Made by a program: the position numbers and the translations under genes
Assembly: GCF_010731115.1 (NCBI RefSeq)
Contig: NZ_AP022616.1
Span: forward strand, 2,480,001 to 2,544,000
Source: Mycolicibacterium phocaicum
GTDB taxonomy: Bacteria > Actinomycetota > Actinomycetes > Mycobacteriales > Mycobacteriaceae
Length of the DNA stretch: 64,000 nt
Reading direction: 5' to 3'
The notes under the pieces: model-generated
Told to the model about the DNA's origin: nothing
Databases searched by the model: none
What the model saw: only the letters and a program-made list of their open reading frames with translations
Shown: positions 26,419-36,977 of the stretch, one piece after another
How the letters are laid out: every line of letters starts with the position of its first letter
How positions within the stretch are numbered: the first letter of the stretch is position 1

Positions 26419-27030
26419 ATGCGCCGACACGCCCTGGTTGTTGCCACGCTCCCCGTGCTCGCTCTCACCGCGGTGATCGCGCCGGACAGCCACGCCGCCC
26501 CGGCCTGCGGCACCGCCGATCCGAACCGCGCGCCCGCCGTCATCACCGGATTCGACGGCTACACCGCCGTGAACCTCTGCGACTACGCCGGCCCCAAGCA
26601 CTACGGCTGGTCGTCGTACCGATTCAAGGCCGCCGAGGGCGTGCACTGCGAGCTGTACGACGGACCGAACTCGTGGCAGTACTACTCCAGCATCACGTGC
26701 TGGGGGAAGCTGCCGGGCGTGCCCGCGGGCGTGACGCAGGTGGAAGTCGCGGCCGGCAGCGTGGCGAGTTACGGCCAGGCGGACGTGAAGCAGAAGGAAA
26801 CCCAGGACGGCAACGTGCCCGTCGACCCGGCCAGTTATCGGGAGCTCGCCCCTGGCCAGAAGATCGTCGTCCCCGGCGCCAAGGGGTCCGTCGACGAGAA
26901 CGACGAAGTGTGCGCAACCGCGGGCGACGGATCCCTCACGTGCGAAATCCAGAACCCCGGCGAGGCCTGGGGCCAGGACCGGAAGACCCATGGTTTCGTG
27001 CTGTCGGCGCAGGGCAGCCGCGTCTACTGA
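26419..27030 (+). CDS. Secreted protein of unknown function
   Basis: This 203-residue protein starts MRRHALVVATLPVLALTAVI and has a Sec signal ending at about SHAA (residue 27). The mature part has six cysteines (C30, then LCDY, HCELY, TCWGK, VCATA, TCEIQ) that could pair as disulfides, and no transmembrane segment. I do not recognise the family. It diverges from the toxin gene and converges with the MFS pump gene. It could be a mycobacterial secreted protein unrelated to the toxin cassette. Confidence 0.75.
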   Translation: MRRHALVVATLPVLALTAVIAPDSHAAPACGTADPNRAPAVITGFDGYTAVNLCDYAGPKHYGWSSYRFKAAEGVHCELYDGPNSWQYYSSITCWGKLPGVPAGVTQVEVAAGSVASYGQADVKQKETQDGNVPVDPASYRELAPGQKIVVPGAKGSVDENDEVCATAGDGSLTCEIQNPGEAWGQDRKTHGFVLSAQGSRVY

Positions 27031-27045
27031 GCCGCGCAGCGCTGC

Positions 27046-27185
27046 CGCGAACGCAACGCCACGGCGGAAAATCTGGCCGCAAACCGCCCTGTGGTTGCGC
27101 TCGCGAACGGATGTCCGGGCTTGCGCAGCGAGCGTGCATGCAGTGCGCCAGCCGAGCGATTTTCGCGATCTGACGGCACGCTCGC
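27046..27185. terminator. Nested inverted repeats in the convergent gap before the MFS gene
   Basis: The 168-bp gap holds an 11-of-12 bp inverted repeat (27046-27057 with 27094-27105) enclosing GGCGG (27063-27067) and CCGCC (27084-27088), then a perfect 10-bp repeat GCGAGCGTGC (27128-27137) with GCACGCTCGC (27176-27185). No long T run follows. A bidirectional terminator or a dispersed palindromic repeat are both possible. Confidence 0.45.
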
Positions 27186-27198
27186 GACCGATCCCGCG

Positions 27199-28989
27199 CT
27201 ACATCGAGTGCAGGCCGTAGACCCCCGGGTCCTCGGCCTCGTCTTCGCGATAGTGCCGGCCGCGACGGGACGTCGCCGACGCCTCGAAGGAACCAGAATC
27301 GTAGGTCGGCGAGTCCCGCCCGTCGTCGACGCGGTGCCAGTGCTCGTCGGCCGCCGGCTCGACGTGCAGCGGGATCGGTGAGGTCCGCGGCTCGTCGGGC
27401 TCGTCCGGCACGTCGTGCCAGTCCCACGGCTCGGGGTCGTCCACGGCGTCGAACGCGGCGCGGTCGACGGTGTACTCGACGTACTCGTCGTCATCGGGAA
27501 AGTAATTGGGCTCGGGCGGCTCCAGAACCGAGGTCCGGGGCCGAACCAACGGCGCGGCCGTCGCCTGGCCGCGCAGGAACAGCGCGGCGACGACGCCGAA
27601 CAACGCGACGAACGCCGGCAACAGCAGCGACTGCGACATCGCGGTCGCAAACGGCTCGTGCAGGAACGGCGGCAGGGTCACCGGCGCGCCCTCGCCGGCG
27701 ACAGGCCGGCCGCCCGTCGGCATCTCGGCGGTGATCCGGGACGTCATGTAGGCGGCCATGCCGGCGCTGCCGAGCACCGAACCGACCTGCCGTGTGGCGT
27801 TGTAGACGCCGGAGCCGGCGCCGGCCAGCCGCGGCGGCAGGTTGCGGGTGGCGGTCGCCGCCAGCGGCGACCAGATGAACGCCATGCCGACACCCATGGC
27901 GACGAACGGCAGCACCAGCTGCCACAGCGGGGTGTCCGGAGTCAGTCCGAACGACAACCACGTCAGCCCGATCGCCAGCGCCGAAAATCCCGACCCGACG
28001 ATCGGTTGCGGTGGATACCGGTCGATCAGCTTGCCGACCAGCGGTGCCAGCATCCCGGACACCACCGCCATGGGCGCGGTGAGCAGTGCCGATTCCGTCG
28101 CGCTCAAGCCGAGGACGGCCTGCGCGTGGAACATCACCGGCAGGATCATGGCGGTGACGCAGAAGCCGATGGTGGCCACGGCCACATTGGACAGGCAGAA
28201 GTCGTTGTCGTGGAACACCGTCAGGGGGATCAGCGGCTCTTCCGGGTTGACCGACTGCCAGTAGACGAAGGCGGCCATGAAGCCCAGGCCGCCGAGGATC
28301 ACCAGCCAGATCCACCAGGCCCAGTCGTGCGTCTGCCCCTCCTGCAGACCGAACACGATGCCGAACATGCCGACACCCGACAGCACCACACCGAGGACGT
28401 CGAACCGGTGCCGCTCGGTGGGAAGTTCCGGCACCAGTACCCAGGCCAGCGCCAGGCCGACGATGCCGATCGGCACGTTGACGAAGAAGATCCACTGCCA
28501 ACCGAGGTGGTCGACGAGCACGCCGCCGGCCAGCGGACCGACCAGCGTCGCCACTCCGGCGGTGGCACCCCACACACTCATGGCCGCGCCGCGGCGCTCC
28601 GGCGGAAAGATCCGGGTGATCGTGGACAGGGTCTGCGGCGTCAACAGCGCCGCGCCCAGGCCCTGCACGACGCGCGCGGCGATCAGCATCCCGATGCTGC
28701 CGGACAAGCCGCACCACAACGACGCCAACGTGAACACCGCCAGGCCGGCCAGGTACAGATTGCGTGGCCCGAAGCGGTCACCGAGCCGGCCCGCGACGAG
28801 CAGCGGTACCGCATACGCCAGCAGGTATGCGCTGGTCACCCAGATGACACCGTCGTAGTCGGTGCCGAGCTTCTGCATGATGACGACGTTGGCGACTGCG
28901 ACGATCGTGGAGTCCACCAGGATCATGAAGAAACCGAACATCATGGCCCAGAGGGCGTTCCACGGTCGACTGACCTGCGCAGTGCTCAC
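27199..28989 (-). CDS. MFS drug-efflux transporter, DHA2/14-TM type (Rv1250-like)
   Basis: This 596-residue inner-membrane antiporter has about 14 transmembrane helices over residues 10-480. Family motifs are [16 protein letters not shown] in TM1 (motif D1), [15 protein letters not shown] (motif A) and [20 protein letters not shown] (motif C), typical of EmrB/QacA exporters. It matches Rv1250 by position. A hydrophilic acidic C-terminal tail of about 110 residues, rich in Asp, Glu, Pro and Tyr ([17 protein letters not shown]), extends into the cytoplasm. Substrate unknown. Confidence 0.9.
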   Translation of the reverse strand: MSTAQVSRPWNALWAMMFGFFMILVDSTIVAVANVVIMQKLGTDYDGVIWVTSAYLLAYAVPLLVAGRLGDRFGPRNLYLAGLAVFTLASLWCGLSGSIGMLIAARVVQGLGAALLTPQTLSTITRIFPPERRGAAMSVWGATAGVATLVGPLAGGVLVDHLGWQWIFFVNVPIGIVGLALAWVLVPELPTERHRFDVLGVVLSGVGMFGIVFGLQEGQTHDWAWWIWLVILGGLGFMAAFVYWQSVNPEEPLIPLTVFHDNDFCLSNVAVATIGFCVTAMILPVMFHAQAVLGLSATESALLTAPMAVVSGMLAPLVGKLIDRYPPQPIVGSGFSALAIGLTWLSFGLTPDTPLWQLVLPFVAMGVGMAFIWSPLAATATRNLPPRLAGAGSGVYNATRQVGSVLGSAGMAAYMTSRITAEMPTGGRPVAGEGAPVTLPPFLHEPFATAMSQSLLLPAFVALFGVVAALFLRGQATAAPLVRPRTSVLEPPEPNYFPDDDEYVEYTVDRAAFDAVDDPEPWDWHDVPDEPDEPRTSPIPLHVEPAADEHWHRVDDGRDSPTYDSGSFEASATSRRGRHYREDEAEDPGVYGLHSM

Positions 28990-29130
28990 CGGCGAACCCC
29001 GGCGGAAATCAACGTATGCATGCAGTGGGTATCAAGTTCGGGTGGCCGGCCGATGTGCCGGTCTCGACTTCGACGCTACGGACAGTCTCGAATCCGAACA
29101 AGTCAGCAGTTCGGCGCCGTCGGCACGGAC

Positions 29131-30417
29131 CTAATGCCGATGACGTTCGTGTCCCGACTCGCCCTTGTCCCCCACGGCCAGCAGCGCGAACAGCGCGACC
29201 ACAACGCCCGTAGTCATCACGCCAGCGAGCGCCAACTCACCGTTGCCCAGCGCGCCGACGAGTGGGGCCACCGCCGCGCCGAGCCCGAATTGGGCCGCGC
29301 CGAGCGCCGCTGCCGCGGTACCGGCGGCGTCAGGGTGTCGCGCCAGCGCGACGGCCGGTGTGTTCGGAATCACGAGACCCATCGCGGCCAGCATCGCCCA
29401 GACCGGGATCAGGAAACCGGCCAGGCCGCCCACATGGAACGCCGCCAGCGCGACGAACGCGAAGCCGAACACCGACGCGGCCACCAGCGCGACCAGCGCG
29501 ATCTTCTGCGGCTCGTACCGGCGCAGCAGCACGACGTTGAACTGCGTGGCGCCGATGAGCGCGATCGCCCCGGCGGCGAACACCAACGCAAAGGTCTGCT
29601 GGTCGAGGCCGTACCGCCCCTGCAGGACGAAGGCGGCACCGGCGATGTACGCGAACAGGCCCGACATGCCGAGCGCACCGACGAGGACCAACACCACGAA
29701 ACGGATGTCGCTGAGCACCTCGACGTAGGTCCGCAGGATGGCCCGCAGTCGCAACGGCCGACGGTCGGCGACCGCGAGGGTCTCGGGCAGGGCCAGCACC
29801 GCCACCGCCAGGATCGCGCCGCCCAGTACGGCGAGCGCGGCGAACACCCAGTGCCAGGAACCGCGTAGCAGGACGGCCGCACCGAGAGACGGCGCCAACA
29901 CCGGCGCCACACCCAGGACCAGGATCAACCGCGACATCACGACGGCCGCGACCGACTCTTCGAACAGGTCGCTCACGACCGCGATGGCCACCACCGAGGC
30001 CGCGGCGGCACCCACACCCTGCAGTGCGCGGGCAATGCCCAGCACCTCGATGTTGGGAGCGAACAGGCACAGCAGCGAGGCCGCCATGTGCAGCAGGATC
30101 CCGGCGACCAGGGGCCGCCGCCGGCCCAGTGCGTCCGACAGCGGGCCGACGATCAGCTGGCCGAGCGCCAGGCCGCCGAGCGTCCCGGTCAGCGTCAGCT
30201 GGGCGATGGACGACGACAACCCCAGCTCAGATGCGATCCTCGGCAGCGCCGGCAGGTACATGTCGATGGTCAGCGGGCCGAGCGCGACCAGCAGGCCGAG
30301 CACCACGATCATCCGGGTGCGGCTCGGCGCCGGACGTACGTCCGAGGCCTCCACGGACGCGCCACTACCGGTGGCGTCGCCTACCGCTGTCAGATCCACA
30401 AGGGGCGATGCTGCCAT
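29131..30417 (-). CDS. MFS multidrug transporter, Bcr/CflA type
   Basis: This 428-residue 12-TM transporter starts at ATG 30417 (MAASPLVDLTAV); an upstream in-frame start at 30459 would add 14 residues. The Bcr/CflA hallmarks are LGPLTIDMYLPALPRIASEL in TM1, LGQLIVGPLSDALGRRRPL (motif A) and RALQGVGAAAASVVAIAVV. It is a second drug or metabolite exporter directly behind the DHA2-type pump on the same strand (141-bp gap). The 161-bp region upstream separates it from a divergent membrane-associated gene. Confidence 0.88.
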   Translation of the reverse strand: MAASPLVDLTAVGDATGSGASVEASDVRPAPSRTRMIVVLGLLVALGPLTIDMYLPALPRIASELGLSSSIAQLTLTGTLGGLALGQLIVGPLSDALGRRRPLVAGILLHMAASLLCLFAPNIEVLGIARALQGVGAAAASVVAIAVVSDLFEESVAAVVMSRLILVLGVAPVLAPSLGAAVLLRGSWHWVFAALAVLGGAILAVAVLALPETLAVADRRPLRLRAILRTYVEVLSDIRFVVLVLVGALGMSGLFAYIAGAAFVLQGRYGLDQQTFALVFAAGAIALIGATQFNVVLLRRYEPQKIALVALVAASVFGFAFVALAAFHVGGLAGFLIPVWAMLAAMGLVIPNTPAVALARHPDAAGTAAAALGAAQFGLGAAVAPLVGALGNGELALAGVMTTGVVVALFALLAVGDKGESGHERHRH

Positions 30418-30578
30418 GAATATGGTTAGCAATGCATACCGGTTTTTTCTTCCCGGCAAATCTGCAGCATTCAGATGTGATCACCGGCTCAGCCGGCACT
30501 GGGCACTCAGATGGCGCGCCGATCGTTGACCACGCGTTAGCCTGAATTCCTGAGTCACGGAGATGGAGAGGCCGGCCG

Positions 30579-31349
30579 ATGAGTGCTCGCTCCAGCATGA
30601 AGGGGCAGTTGCCTGTGAAGCATGACGCCCACGCCGAGAATCCTGGCGCTGCCGCCAAGGCGCTCTCGCACATCCTCGAAGGCGGCGCCCGGGTGCAGGC
30701 ACCCGCCGTGGCGGCCTACGTGAACCGGTTGCGCGAGCACAACCCCGGTGCCACCCCGGCCGAGATCATCACCAAACTCGAGAAGCACTACCTGGCCGCG
30801 ACCATGGCCAGCGGCGCCGCAGTCGGATCGGCCGCGGCCTTCCCCGGCATCGGCACCCTCGTCGCGATGTCGGCGGTCGCCGGCGAGACCGTGGTGTTCC
30901 TCGAAGCGACCGCGGTGTTCGCCCTGGCGGTGGCCGAGGTGCACGGCATCCCGGTCACCGAGCGGGAGCGTCGTCGCGCGCTGGTGCTCGCCGTTCTCGT
31001 CGGCGATGAGGGTAAACACGCCATCGGGGATCTGCTCGGCACCGGCCGCACCAGCGGCGCGTGGCTGGCCGACGGCGCCACGACGGTACCGCTACCGGCT
31101 GTCTCGCAATTGAATTCGCGGCTGCTGAAGTTCTTCGTGAAGAAGTACACACTCAAGCGCGGCGCCATCGCCTTCGGCAAGCTGCTGCCGGTCGGCGTCG
31201 GCGCGGTGATCGGCGGTGTCGGCAACCGGTTGATGAGCAAGAAGATCATCGAGAACGCCCGCGCGGCCTTCGGGCCTGCCCCCGCGCGGTGGCGGCAGAC
31301 GCTGCTCGTGCTGCCCGAGGCACGGGATAGCAAACTCTCGGCAGATTGA
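30579..31349 (+). CDS. Conserved membrane-associated protein (Rv1249c-like)
   Basis: This 256-residue protein has a helical N-terminus (ALSHILEGGARVQAPAVAAYVNRLR), an Ala/Gly-rich hydrophobic stretch at about 75-120 (AAFPGIGTLVAMSAVAGETVVF) and a second one near 205 (LLPVGVGAVIGGVGNRL). It corresponds to Rv1249c by position between the MFS gene and kgd. No enzymatic motif is seen. It may associate with the membrane through the two Gly-rich helices. Confidence 0.8.
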   Translation: MSARSSMKGQLPVKHDAHAENPGAAAKALSHILEGGARVQAPAVAAYVNRLREHNPGATPAEIITKLEKHYLAATMASGAAVGSAAAFPGIGTLVAMSAVAGETVVFLEATAVFALAVAEVHGIPVTERERRRALVLAVLVGDEGKHAIGDLLGTGRTSGAWLADGATTVPLPAVSQLNSRLLKFFVKKYTLKRGAIAFGKLLPVGVGAVIGGVGNRLMSKKIIENARAAFGPAPARWRQTLLVLPEARDSKLSAD

Positions 31350-31505
31350 TCCACCAATAGGTGGGCTTCCGCCGTCCAAGGAATCGACCGACGGGTTAGC
31401 CTTAGGCGGCACGCGGGCGGGCGACCGCCAACACAACAGATGGCGGGAACGCCGGGCTGAGGTCCAGCGCTCGTCGGACAGAAGGAAACGAGGCGAATAG
31501 CGGCC

Positions 31506-34500
31506 GTGAGCACATCACCTTCACCATTCGGTCAGAACGAGTGGCTGGTCGAAGAGATGTATCGCAAATTCCGTGAGGACCCGTCCTCGGTGGACCCGAG
31601 TTGGCACGACTTCCTGCGTGACTACAACCCCGAACCCATAACGGACACAACGGATTCCGTGGCCGCCGCAGCCCCGGCCCCCGCCGCGGCGCCCGCCCCT
31701 GCCGCGGCGCCTGCCCCCACCGCCGCGCCGGCCAAGGCCGCCCCCGCCAAGGCCGCCGCCGGACCCGCGCCCGCCGAGGACGCCGAGACGCAGACGCTGC
31801 GCGGCGCCGCGGCCGCCGTCGTCAAGAACATGAACGCGTCACTGGACGTGCCGACCGCCACGAGTGTGCGCGCCATCCCCGCGAAGCTGATGATCGACAA
31901 CCGCGTCGTCATCAATAACCACCTCAAGCGCACCCGCGGCGGCAAGATCAGCTTCACCCACCTGCTGGGCTACGCGATCGTCCAGGCGGTCAAGCAGTTC
32001 CCGAACATGAACCGGTACTTCGCGGAGGTCGACGGCAAGCCGACGGCCGTCACGCCGGCGCACACCAACCTCGGTCTGGCCATCGACCTGCAGAACAAGG
32101 ACGGCTCGCGCCAACTCGTCGTCGCGGCCATCAAGCGTTGCGAGACAATGCAATTCGGCCAGTTCATCGCCGCCTACGAGGACATCGTCCGGCGGGCCCG
32201 CGACGGCAAGCTGACCGCCGAGGACTTCAGCGGCGTCACCATCTCGCTGACCAACCCCGGCACCATCGGCACCGTACACTCGGTGCCGCGCCTGATGCGC
32301 GGTCAGGGCGCGATCATCGGCGCCGGTGCCATGGAGTACCCGGCCGAGTTCCAAGGCGCGAGTGAAGAGCGCATCGCCGAGCTCGGCGTCGGCAAGCTCA
32401 TCACGCTGACCTCGACCTACGACCACCGCATCATCCAGGGCGCCGAGTCCGGCGACTTCCTGCGCACCGTGCACCACCTGCTGCTCGACGACGCCTTCTT
32501 CGACGAGATCTTCCGCGAGCTGGGCATCCCCTATGAGCCGGTGCGCTGGCGGATCGACAACCCGGACTCGATCGCCCACAAGAACGCCCGCATCATCGAG
32601 CTGATCGCGGCCTACCGCAACCGCGGTCACCTGATGGCCGACATCGACCCGCTGCGCCTGGACAAGACGCGCTTCCGCAGCCACCCCGACCTCGACGTCA
32701 ACACCCACGGCCTGACGCTGTGGGATCTGGACCGCGAGTTCAAGGTCGACGGCTTCGCCGGCAAGCAGTTCATGAAGCTGCGCGACGTGCTGTCGGTGCT
32801 GCGTGACGCCTACTGCCGCCACGTCGGTGTCGAGTACACCCACATCCTCGAACCCGAGCAGCAGAAGTGGCTGCAGGAGCGCGTCGAGGTCAAGCACGAC
32901 AAGCTGGCCGTCGGCGAACAGAAGTACATCCTGTCCAAGCTCAACGCCGCCGAGGCCTTCGAGACCTTCCTGCACACCAAATACGTTGGGCAGAAGCGCT
33001 TCTCACTGGAAGGCGCGGAGGCCGTCATCCCGATGATGGACGCCGCCATCGACCAGGCCGCCGAGCACGGACTCGACGAAGTGGTCATCGGCATGCCGCA
33101 CCGCGGTCGCCTCAACGTGCTGGCCAACATCGTCGGCAAGCCGTACGCGAAGATCTTCAGCGAGTTCGAGGGCAACCTGAACCCGGCGCTGGCGCACGGC
33201 TCCGGCGACGTGAAGTACCACCTCGGTGCCACCGGCCACTACCTGCAGATGTTCGGCGACAACGAGATCGACGTGTCGCTGGTGGCCAACCCCAGCCACC
33301 TCGAAGCCGTCGACCCCGTGCTCGAGGGTCTGGTCCGCGCCAAGCAGGACCTGCTGGTCGGCGACGAGCATGACGACAGCGACGCGCACGGCCGCTTCTC
33401 GATCATGCCGATGATGCTGCACGGCGACGCCGCGTTCGCCGGTCAGGGCGTGGTCGCCGAGACGCTCAACCTCGCGCTGCTCAAGGGCTACCGCACCGGC
33501 GGCACCATCCACATCATCGTGAACAACCAGATCGGGTTCACCACGGCGCCAACGGATTCGCGCTCCAGCGAGTACTGCACCGACGTGGCCAAGATGATCG
33601 GCGCCCCGATCTTCCACGTCAACGGCGACGACCCCGAGGCCTGCGCCTGGGTGGCGCGGATCGCGGTCGACTTCCGTGAGGCGTTCAAGAAGGACGTCGT
33701 CATCGACATGCTGTGCTACCGCCGCCGCGGCCACAACGAAGGCGATGACCCGTCGATGACGCAGCCGTACATGTACGACGTCATCGACACCAAGCGCGGC
33801 GTCCGCAAGACCTACACCGAAGCCCTCATCGGCCGTGGTGACATCTCCATCAAAGAGGCCGAGGACGCCCTGCGCGACTACCAGGGCCAGCTGGAGCGGG
33901 TCTTCAACGAGGTCCGTGAGCTCGAGAAGCACGAGATCGAGCCCAGCGAATCGGTGGAGTCCGACCAGACCATCCCGCAGCGCCTGCTGACCGCGGTCGA
34001 CAAGTCGCTGCTCGCCCGCATCGGCGACGCGCACCTGGCGGTACCCGAGGGCTTCAACGTGCACCCGCGCGTCAAGCCCGTGCTCGAGAAGCGCCGCGAG
34101 ATGGCCTACGAAGGCAAGGTCGACTGGGCGTTCGCCGAGCTGCTGGCCCTGGGCTCGATGGTCGCCGAGGGCCGGTTGATCCGGTTCTCCGGGCAGGACA
34201 CCCAGCGCGGTACCTTCACGCAACGGCACGCAGTCCTCATCGACCGCGTCACCGGTGAGGAGTTCACCCCGCTGCAGCTGCTGGCCACCAACACCGACGG
34301 CACGCCCACCGGCGGCAAGCTGCTGATCTACAACTCGGCGCTGTCCGAGTTCGCGGCGGTCGGCTTCGAGTACGGCTACTCGGTGGGCAATCCCGACGCC
34401 ATGGTGCTGTGGGAAGCCCAGTTCGGAGACTTCGTCAACGGCGCGCAGTCGATCATCGACGAGTTCATCAGCTCCGGCGAGGCCAAGTGGGGCCAGCTCT

Positions 34501-35180
34501 CCGACGTCGTGCTGCTGCTGCCGCACGGTCACGAGGGCCAGGGCCCGGACCACACGTCGGGCCGCATCGAGCGGTTCCTGCAAGTGTGCGCCGAAGGTTC
34601 GATGACGGTCGCCATGCCGTCGACCCCGGCCAACTACTTCCACCTGCTGCGCCGACACGGCCTCGACGGCATCCACCGGCCACTGATCGTCTTCACCCCG
34701 AAGTCCATGCTGCGCAACAAGGCGGCGGTCAGCGACATCAAGGACTTCACCGAGATCAAGTTCCGCTCGGTGCTCGAGGAGCCGACCTACGAAGACGGCG
34801 TCGGCGACCGGTCGAAGGTCACCCGGGTCCTACTCACCAGCGGCAAGCTGTACTACGAGCTGGTGGCCCGCAAGGCCAAGGACAAGCGCGACGACATCGC
34901 GATCCTCCGCATCGAGCAGCTGTACCCGCTGCCCAAGCGCCGGCTCAACGCCACGTTGGACCAGTACCCGAACGTGCAGCAGTACTTCTGGGTACAGGAA
35001 GAGCCGGCCAACCAGGGTGCCTGGCCGACGTTCGGCCTGAGCCTGCCCGAGCTGCTGCCGGAGAAGCTGACCGGCATCAAGCGCATCTCGCGCCGGGCCA
35101 TGAGCGCGCCGTCGTCGGGTTCGTCGAAGGTGCACGCCATCGAGCAGCAGGCCATCATCGACGAGGCGTTCGCGCCCTAA
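31506..35180 (+). CDS. kgd: Multifunctional 2-oxoglutarate metabolism enzyme Kgd (E2o-like plus E1o)
   Basis: This 1224-residue TCA-cycle enzyme (Rv1248c) acts as 2-oxoglutarate decarboxylase, carboligase and E1/E2 of oxoglutarate dehydrogenase. The N-terminus [20 protein letters not shown] is followed by an Ala/Pro/Lys linker (about 55-85), an E2-type acyltransferase domain ending in [16 protein letters not shown] with its catalytic His, and the E1 region with [14 protein letters not shown], thiamine-binding [18 protein letters not shown] and [11 protein letters not shown]. The linker is the Pro/Ala-rich segment expected in mycobacteria; no lipoyl domain is present, as known for this family. 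Start GTG 31506. A hairpin terminator follows 12 bp after the stop. Confidence 0.97.
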   Translation: MSTSPSPFGQNEWLVEEMYRKFREDPSSVDPSWHDFLRDYNPEPITDTTDSVAAAAPAPAAAPAPAAAPAPTAAPAKAAPAKAAAGPAPAEDAETQTLRGAAAAVVKNMNASLDVPTATSVRAIPAKLMIDNRVVINNHLKRTRGGKISFTHLLGYAIVQAVKQFPNMNRYFAEVDGKPTAVTPAHTNLGLAIDLQNKDGSRQLVVAAIKRCETMQFGQFIAAYEDIVRRARDGKLTAEDFSGVTISLTNPGTIGTVHSVPRLMRGQGAIIGAGAMEYPAEFQGASEERIAELGVGKLITLTSTYDHRIIQGAESGDFLRTVHHLLLDDAFFDEIFRELGIPYEPVRWRIDNPDSIAHKNARIIELIAAYRNRGHLMADIDPLRLDKTRFRSHPDLDVNTHGLTLWDLDREFKVDGFAGKQFMKLRDVLSVLRDAYCRHVGVEYTHILEPEQQKWLQERVEVKHDKLAVGEQKYILSKLNAAEAFETFLHTKYVGQKRFSLEGAEAVIPMMDAAIDQAAEHGLDEVVIGMPHRGRLNVLANIVGKPYAKIFSEFEGNLNPALAHGSGDVKYHLGATGHYLQMFGDNEIDVSLVANPSHLEAVDPVLEGLVRAKQDLLVGDEHDDSDAHGRFSIMPMMLHGDAAFAGQGVVAETLNLALLKGYRTGGTIHIIVNNQIGFTTAPTDSRSSEYCTDVAKMIGAPIFHVNGDDPEACAWVARIAVDFREAFKKDVVIDMLCYRRRGHNEGDDPSMTQPYMYDVIDTKRGVRKTYTEALIGRGDISIKEAEDALRDYQGQLERVFNEVRELEKHEIEPSESVESDQTIPQRLLTAVDKSLLARIGDAHLAVPEGFNVHPRVKPVLEKRREMAYEGKVDWAFAELLALGSMVAEGRLIRFSGQDTQRGTFTQRHAVLIDRVTGEEFTPLQLLATNTDGTPTGGKLLIYNSALSEFAAVGFEYGYSVGNPDAMVLWEAQFGDFVNGAQSIIDEFISSGEAKWGQLSDVVLLLPHGHEGQGPDHTSGRIERFLQVCAEGSMTVAMPSTPANYFHLLRRHGLDGIHRPLIVFTPKSMLRNKAAVSDIKDFTEIKFRSVLEEPTYEDGVGDRSKVTRVLLTSGKLYYELVARKAKDKRDDIAILRIEQLYPLPKRRLNATLDQYPNVQQYFWVQEEPANQGAWPTFGLSLPELLPEKLTGIKRISRRAMSAPSSGSSKVHAIEQQAIIDEAFAP

Positions 35181-36271
35181 GCATCGAACGTGGGCTTGTG
35201 TGCGAACTTCCGACGGAGTTTCGCACGCAAGCCCATTTTCGTGTGCGTGTGCGCTCGCTTGTGCGCCAAGACGGCCCCGGCCACCGCAACGCGGTGTTCG
35301 TCGAATCCTGGCGGCGGGCCGGACAAGCCCAGCAGCGCCTGCAGTAGTGAGTCCTCGGCGACGGCCAGGGCTCGACGGGTGATGTCGGACGGCTCAGCGA
35401 CCACTCGACCGGGCAGCCGCTGCAGTCCCGCGGCCCAGGGCCGAACCGCGTCGTCACCGGCGCGTCCGGCAGCCGACCTGACGGCGGCCAACTCGCGTGT
35501 CAGCGCGCTGGGCGCCGGGTAGGCGCCGTCGCGTTCCAGCATGACCGCGGGCAACTCGGTTCTGCGCGCGAGCTCGGCGAGCAATTCCAGGATCGGCTCG
35601 GCGACGTCGGCGGTGTGGGTGTCGTGCCAGACGCCGTCACGCAAGGCTCCGCCGGCGACGTGGACGTAGGCGATCCGATCCAGCGGCAACGTGTCGAGCG
35701 CGGCGAGCGGATCGGCGCCGAAGTTGACGGCCGACGTGTACAGATTCGCCACGTCCAGGAGCAGGTGCGCGCCCGTGCGCTCGATGATCTCCCGCAGGAA
35801 CTGCGCCTCGGTGAATTCGTCGTCAGGCCAGGCCACGACGGATGCCACGTGTTCGAGGGCCAGCGGGACGGGCAGCGAGTCCTGGGCGTTCCGGACATTG
35901 GCCACGACGACGTCGAGTGCGGCCCGGCTGCGCGGTACCGGCAGGAGATGCCCGGCTTCGCGGTCGCCGGCGCGCACGAAAGCGATGTGCTCGCTGACCA
36001 ACGGGGCCCCGAGGGCCACCGCACAGTCGCCGAGGTGCTTCAGCCGCGCAGATTCGGGCCGCTCCGCACCACCCAAGGAGAGCGAAATTCCGTGTGGCAC
36101 AACGGGAATTCCGCGGCCGCGCACGGCAACCAACGACTCCGGGAGGGCGCCCGGCCGGATGCCCTCGGCGATCACCTCCATGAATTCGACACCGGGCAGT
36201 CGCTCGATGGTGAGGTCGATCTCGGGCCGCCAGCCGATGCCGACGGCCGGCCCGAGGGCGCCGGCGGTCAT
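35177..36271 (-). CDS. DUF692 (MbnB/TglH/ChrH-type) multinuclear iron enzyme
   Basis: This 364-residue TIM-barrel protein belongs to the family that modifies cysteines of ribosomal peptides with a di- or tri-iron centre (MbnB, TglH, ChrH, BufB). Candidate ligands in order: H60 (VPHGISLSL), H95 (SEHIAF), E140 (ALEHVAS), D173 and N176 (LLDVANLY), H204 (YVHVAGG), D217 and H219 (HDTHTADV), E246 (ERDG). The usual AGH is AGG here. A C-terminal extension of about 80 residues is Arg/Lys/His-rich. Start ATG 36271 overlaps the stop of the upstream Gly/Cys-tailed membrane protein gene (ATGA), so the pair is coupled. It may modify that tail. It converges with kgd. Confidence 0.88.
   Translation of the reverse strand: MTAGALGPAVGIGWRPEIDLTIERLPGVEFMEVIAEGIRPGALPESLVAVRGRGIPVVPHGISLSLGGAERPESARLKHLGDCAVALGAPLVSEHIAFVRAGDREAGHLLPVPRSRAALDVVVANVRNAQDSLPVPLALEHVASVVAWPDDEFTEAQFLREIIERTGAHLLLDVANLYTSAVNFGADPLAALDTLPLDRIAYVHVAGGALRDGVWHDTHTADVAEPILELLAELARRTELPAVMLERDGAYPAPSALTRELAAVRSAAGRAGDDAVRPWAAGLQRLPGRVVAEPSDITRRALAVAEDSLLQALLGLSGPPPGFDEHRVAVAGAVLAHKRAHTHTKMGLRAKLRRKFAHKPTFDA
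35192..35234 (+). terminator. Rho-independent-type terminator for kgd, inside the DUF692 coding end
   Basis: Arms 35192-35206 and 35220-35234 pair over 15 positions with one mismatch (GGGCTTG-T-GTGCGAA against TTCGCAC-G-CAAGCCC), with a 13-nt loop, followed by ATTTTC. It begins 12 bp past the kgd stop. On the opposite strand the same bases encode the last residues of the DUF692 protein ([10 protein letters not shown]), so the hairpin is constrained by both. Confidence 0.65.
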
Positions 36272-36948
36272 CCGCCGCACCCGCCGCAGCCGCCACAGCC
36301 ACCGCCGCCGCAACCCCCTCCGCCACAGCTGCTGCCGCTGCCACAACCGCCTCCGCTGCCGACACCGGCACTGCCGATCAGCGACGTGCGCAGATCGTCG
36401 TCTGTCAGCGCGGCGAAACCGAGCAGCGCGACCCCGACCACCTGCGCCTGCCGTAGCGCGTCGGCCCGCCGGGTCTCCGTCGCAGGATCGTTCAGGCCCA
36501 CGCCGGACTCGTACCGGTTCTTCATGCCTTCGAGCGCGAGTTTCCCCGAGTCGGACGGTCGGTGCGCCGCGTCGGCGAGAAATGCGCGTACCAGGACGAG
36601 CGTCGACAGACCGGTGGCCACCAGGAAAACCGTCAGCAGGATGACCCTGTGGTGCAACTCGATGCCGTTGATCAAGCGGAGGAGGCCGACCACCCATACC
36701 GCGCACGGCAGCAGCGCGCAGGCGCGCAACACGGTGGTCGAACCGTCGTCGAGAAGCAGACCCCGGCCGCGCAACCGGTCACCGATCGCCACGATGTGCG
36801 GGTGCTTGCGCAGCCGCCGCATCGCGCTCCGCCGGCGGCGCGTCGTGGACACACCGGCGGCGACGGCAGCATCGACGTCGTCGAGCGGTTCGACGTCGGC
36901 GGGAACGGTGAGCGCACCGCTGCGGGAAACCAGAAGCCGGTCGCTCAA
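36268..36948 (-). CDS. TIGR04222-like membrane protein with Gly/Cys C-terminal tail
   Basis: This protein of about 226 residues has two hydrophobic helices at about 75-115 (VLRACALLPCAVWVVGLL and VILLTVFLVATGLSTLVL), a region with LALEGMKNRYESGVG and RRADALRQAQVVGVALLGFAAL as in TIGR04222 proteins, and a final 28 residues of Gly and Ser with six cysteines (ending CGGCGGCGG). The start is uncertain (TTG 36948; no clear ribosome site). The stop overlaps the DUF692 start, so both are made together. The tail looks like a modification or metal-binding site; whether it is processed like a RiPP core is inference. It diverges from the SDR gene 29 bp away. Confidence 0.75.
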   Translation of the reverse strand: MSDRLLVSRSGALTVPADVEPLDDVDAAVAAGVSTTRRRRSAMRRLRKHPHIVAIGDRLRGRGLLLDDGSTTVLRACALLPCAVWVVGLLRLINGIELHHRVILLTVFLVATGLSTLVLVRAFLADAAHRPSDSGKLALEGMKNRYESGVGLNDPATETRRADALRQAQVVGVALLGFAALTDDDLRTSLIGSAGVGSGGGCGSGSSCGGGGCGGGGCGGCGGCGG

Positions 36949-36977
36949 GGCCAGGTTTGCGATCGCGGCGCTGACTC

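Noticed and set aside
27415..29868. 817-codon plus frame over the two MFS genes
   Set aside because: Gln/Arg/His-rich antisense of membrane proteins.
31390..31420. GGTTAGCCTTAGGC near kgd as a second IdeR box
   Set aside because: Only half of the 19-bp consensus with poor symmetry.
33003..34676. 557-codon minus frame opposite kgd
   Set aside because: Antisense of the E1 domain; no motif.
36268..36354. GGC-rich stretch as a nucleotide tandem repeat or PE_PGRS fragment
   Set aside because: It is the in-frame Gly/Cys tail of the membrane protein and has no PE-type N-terminus.
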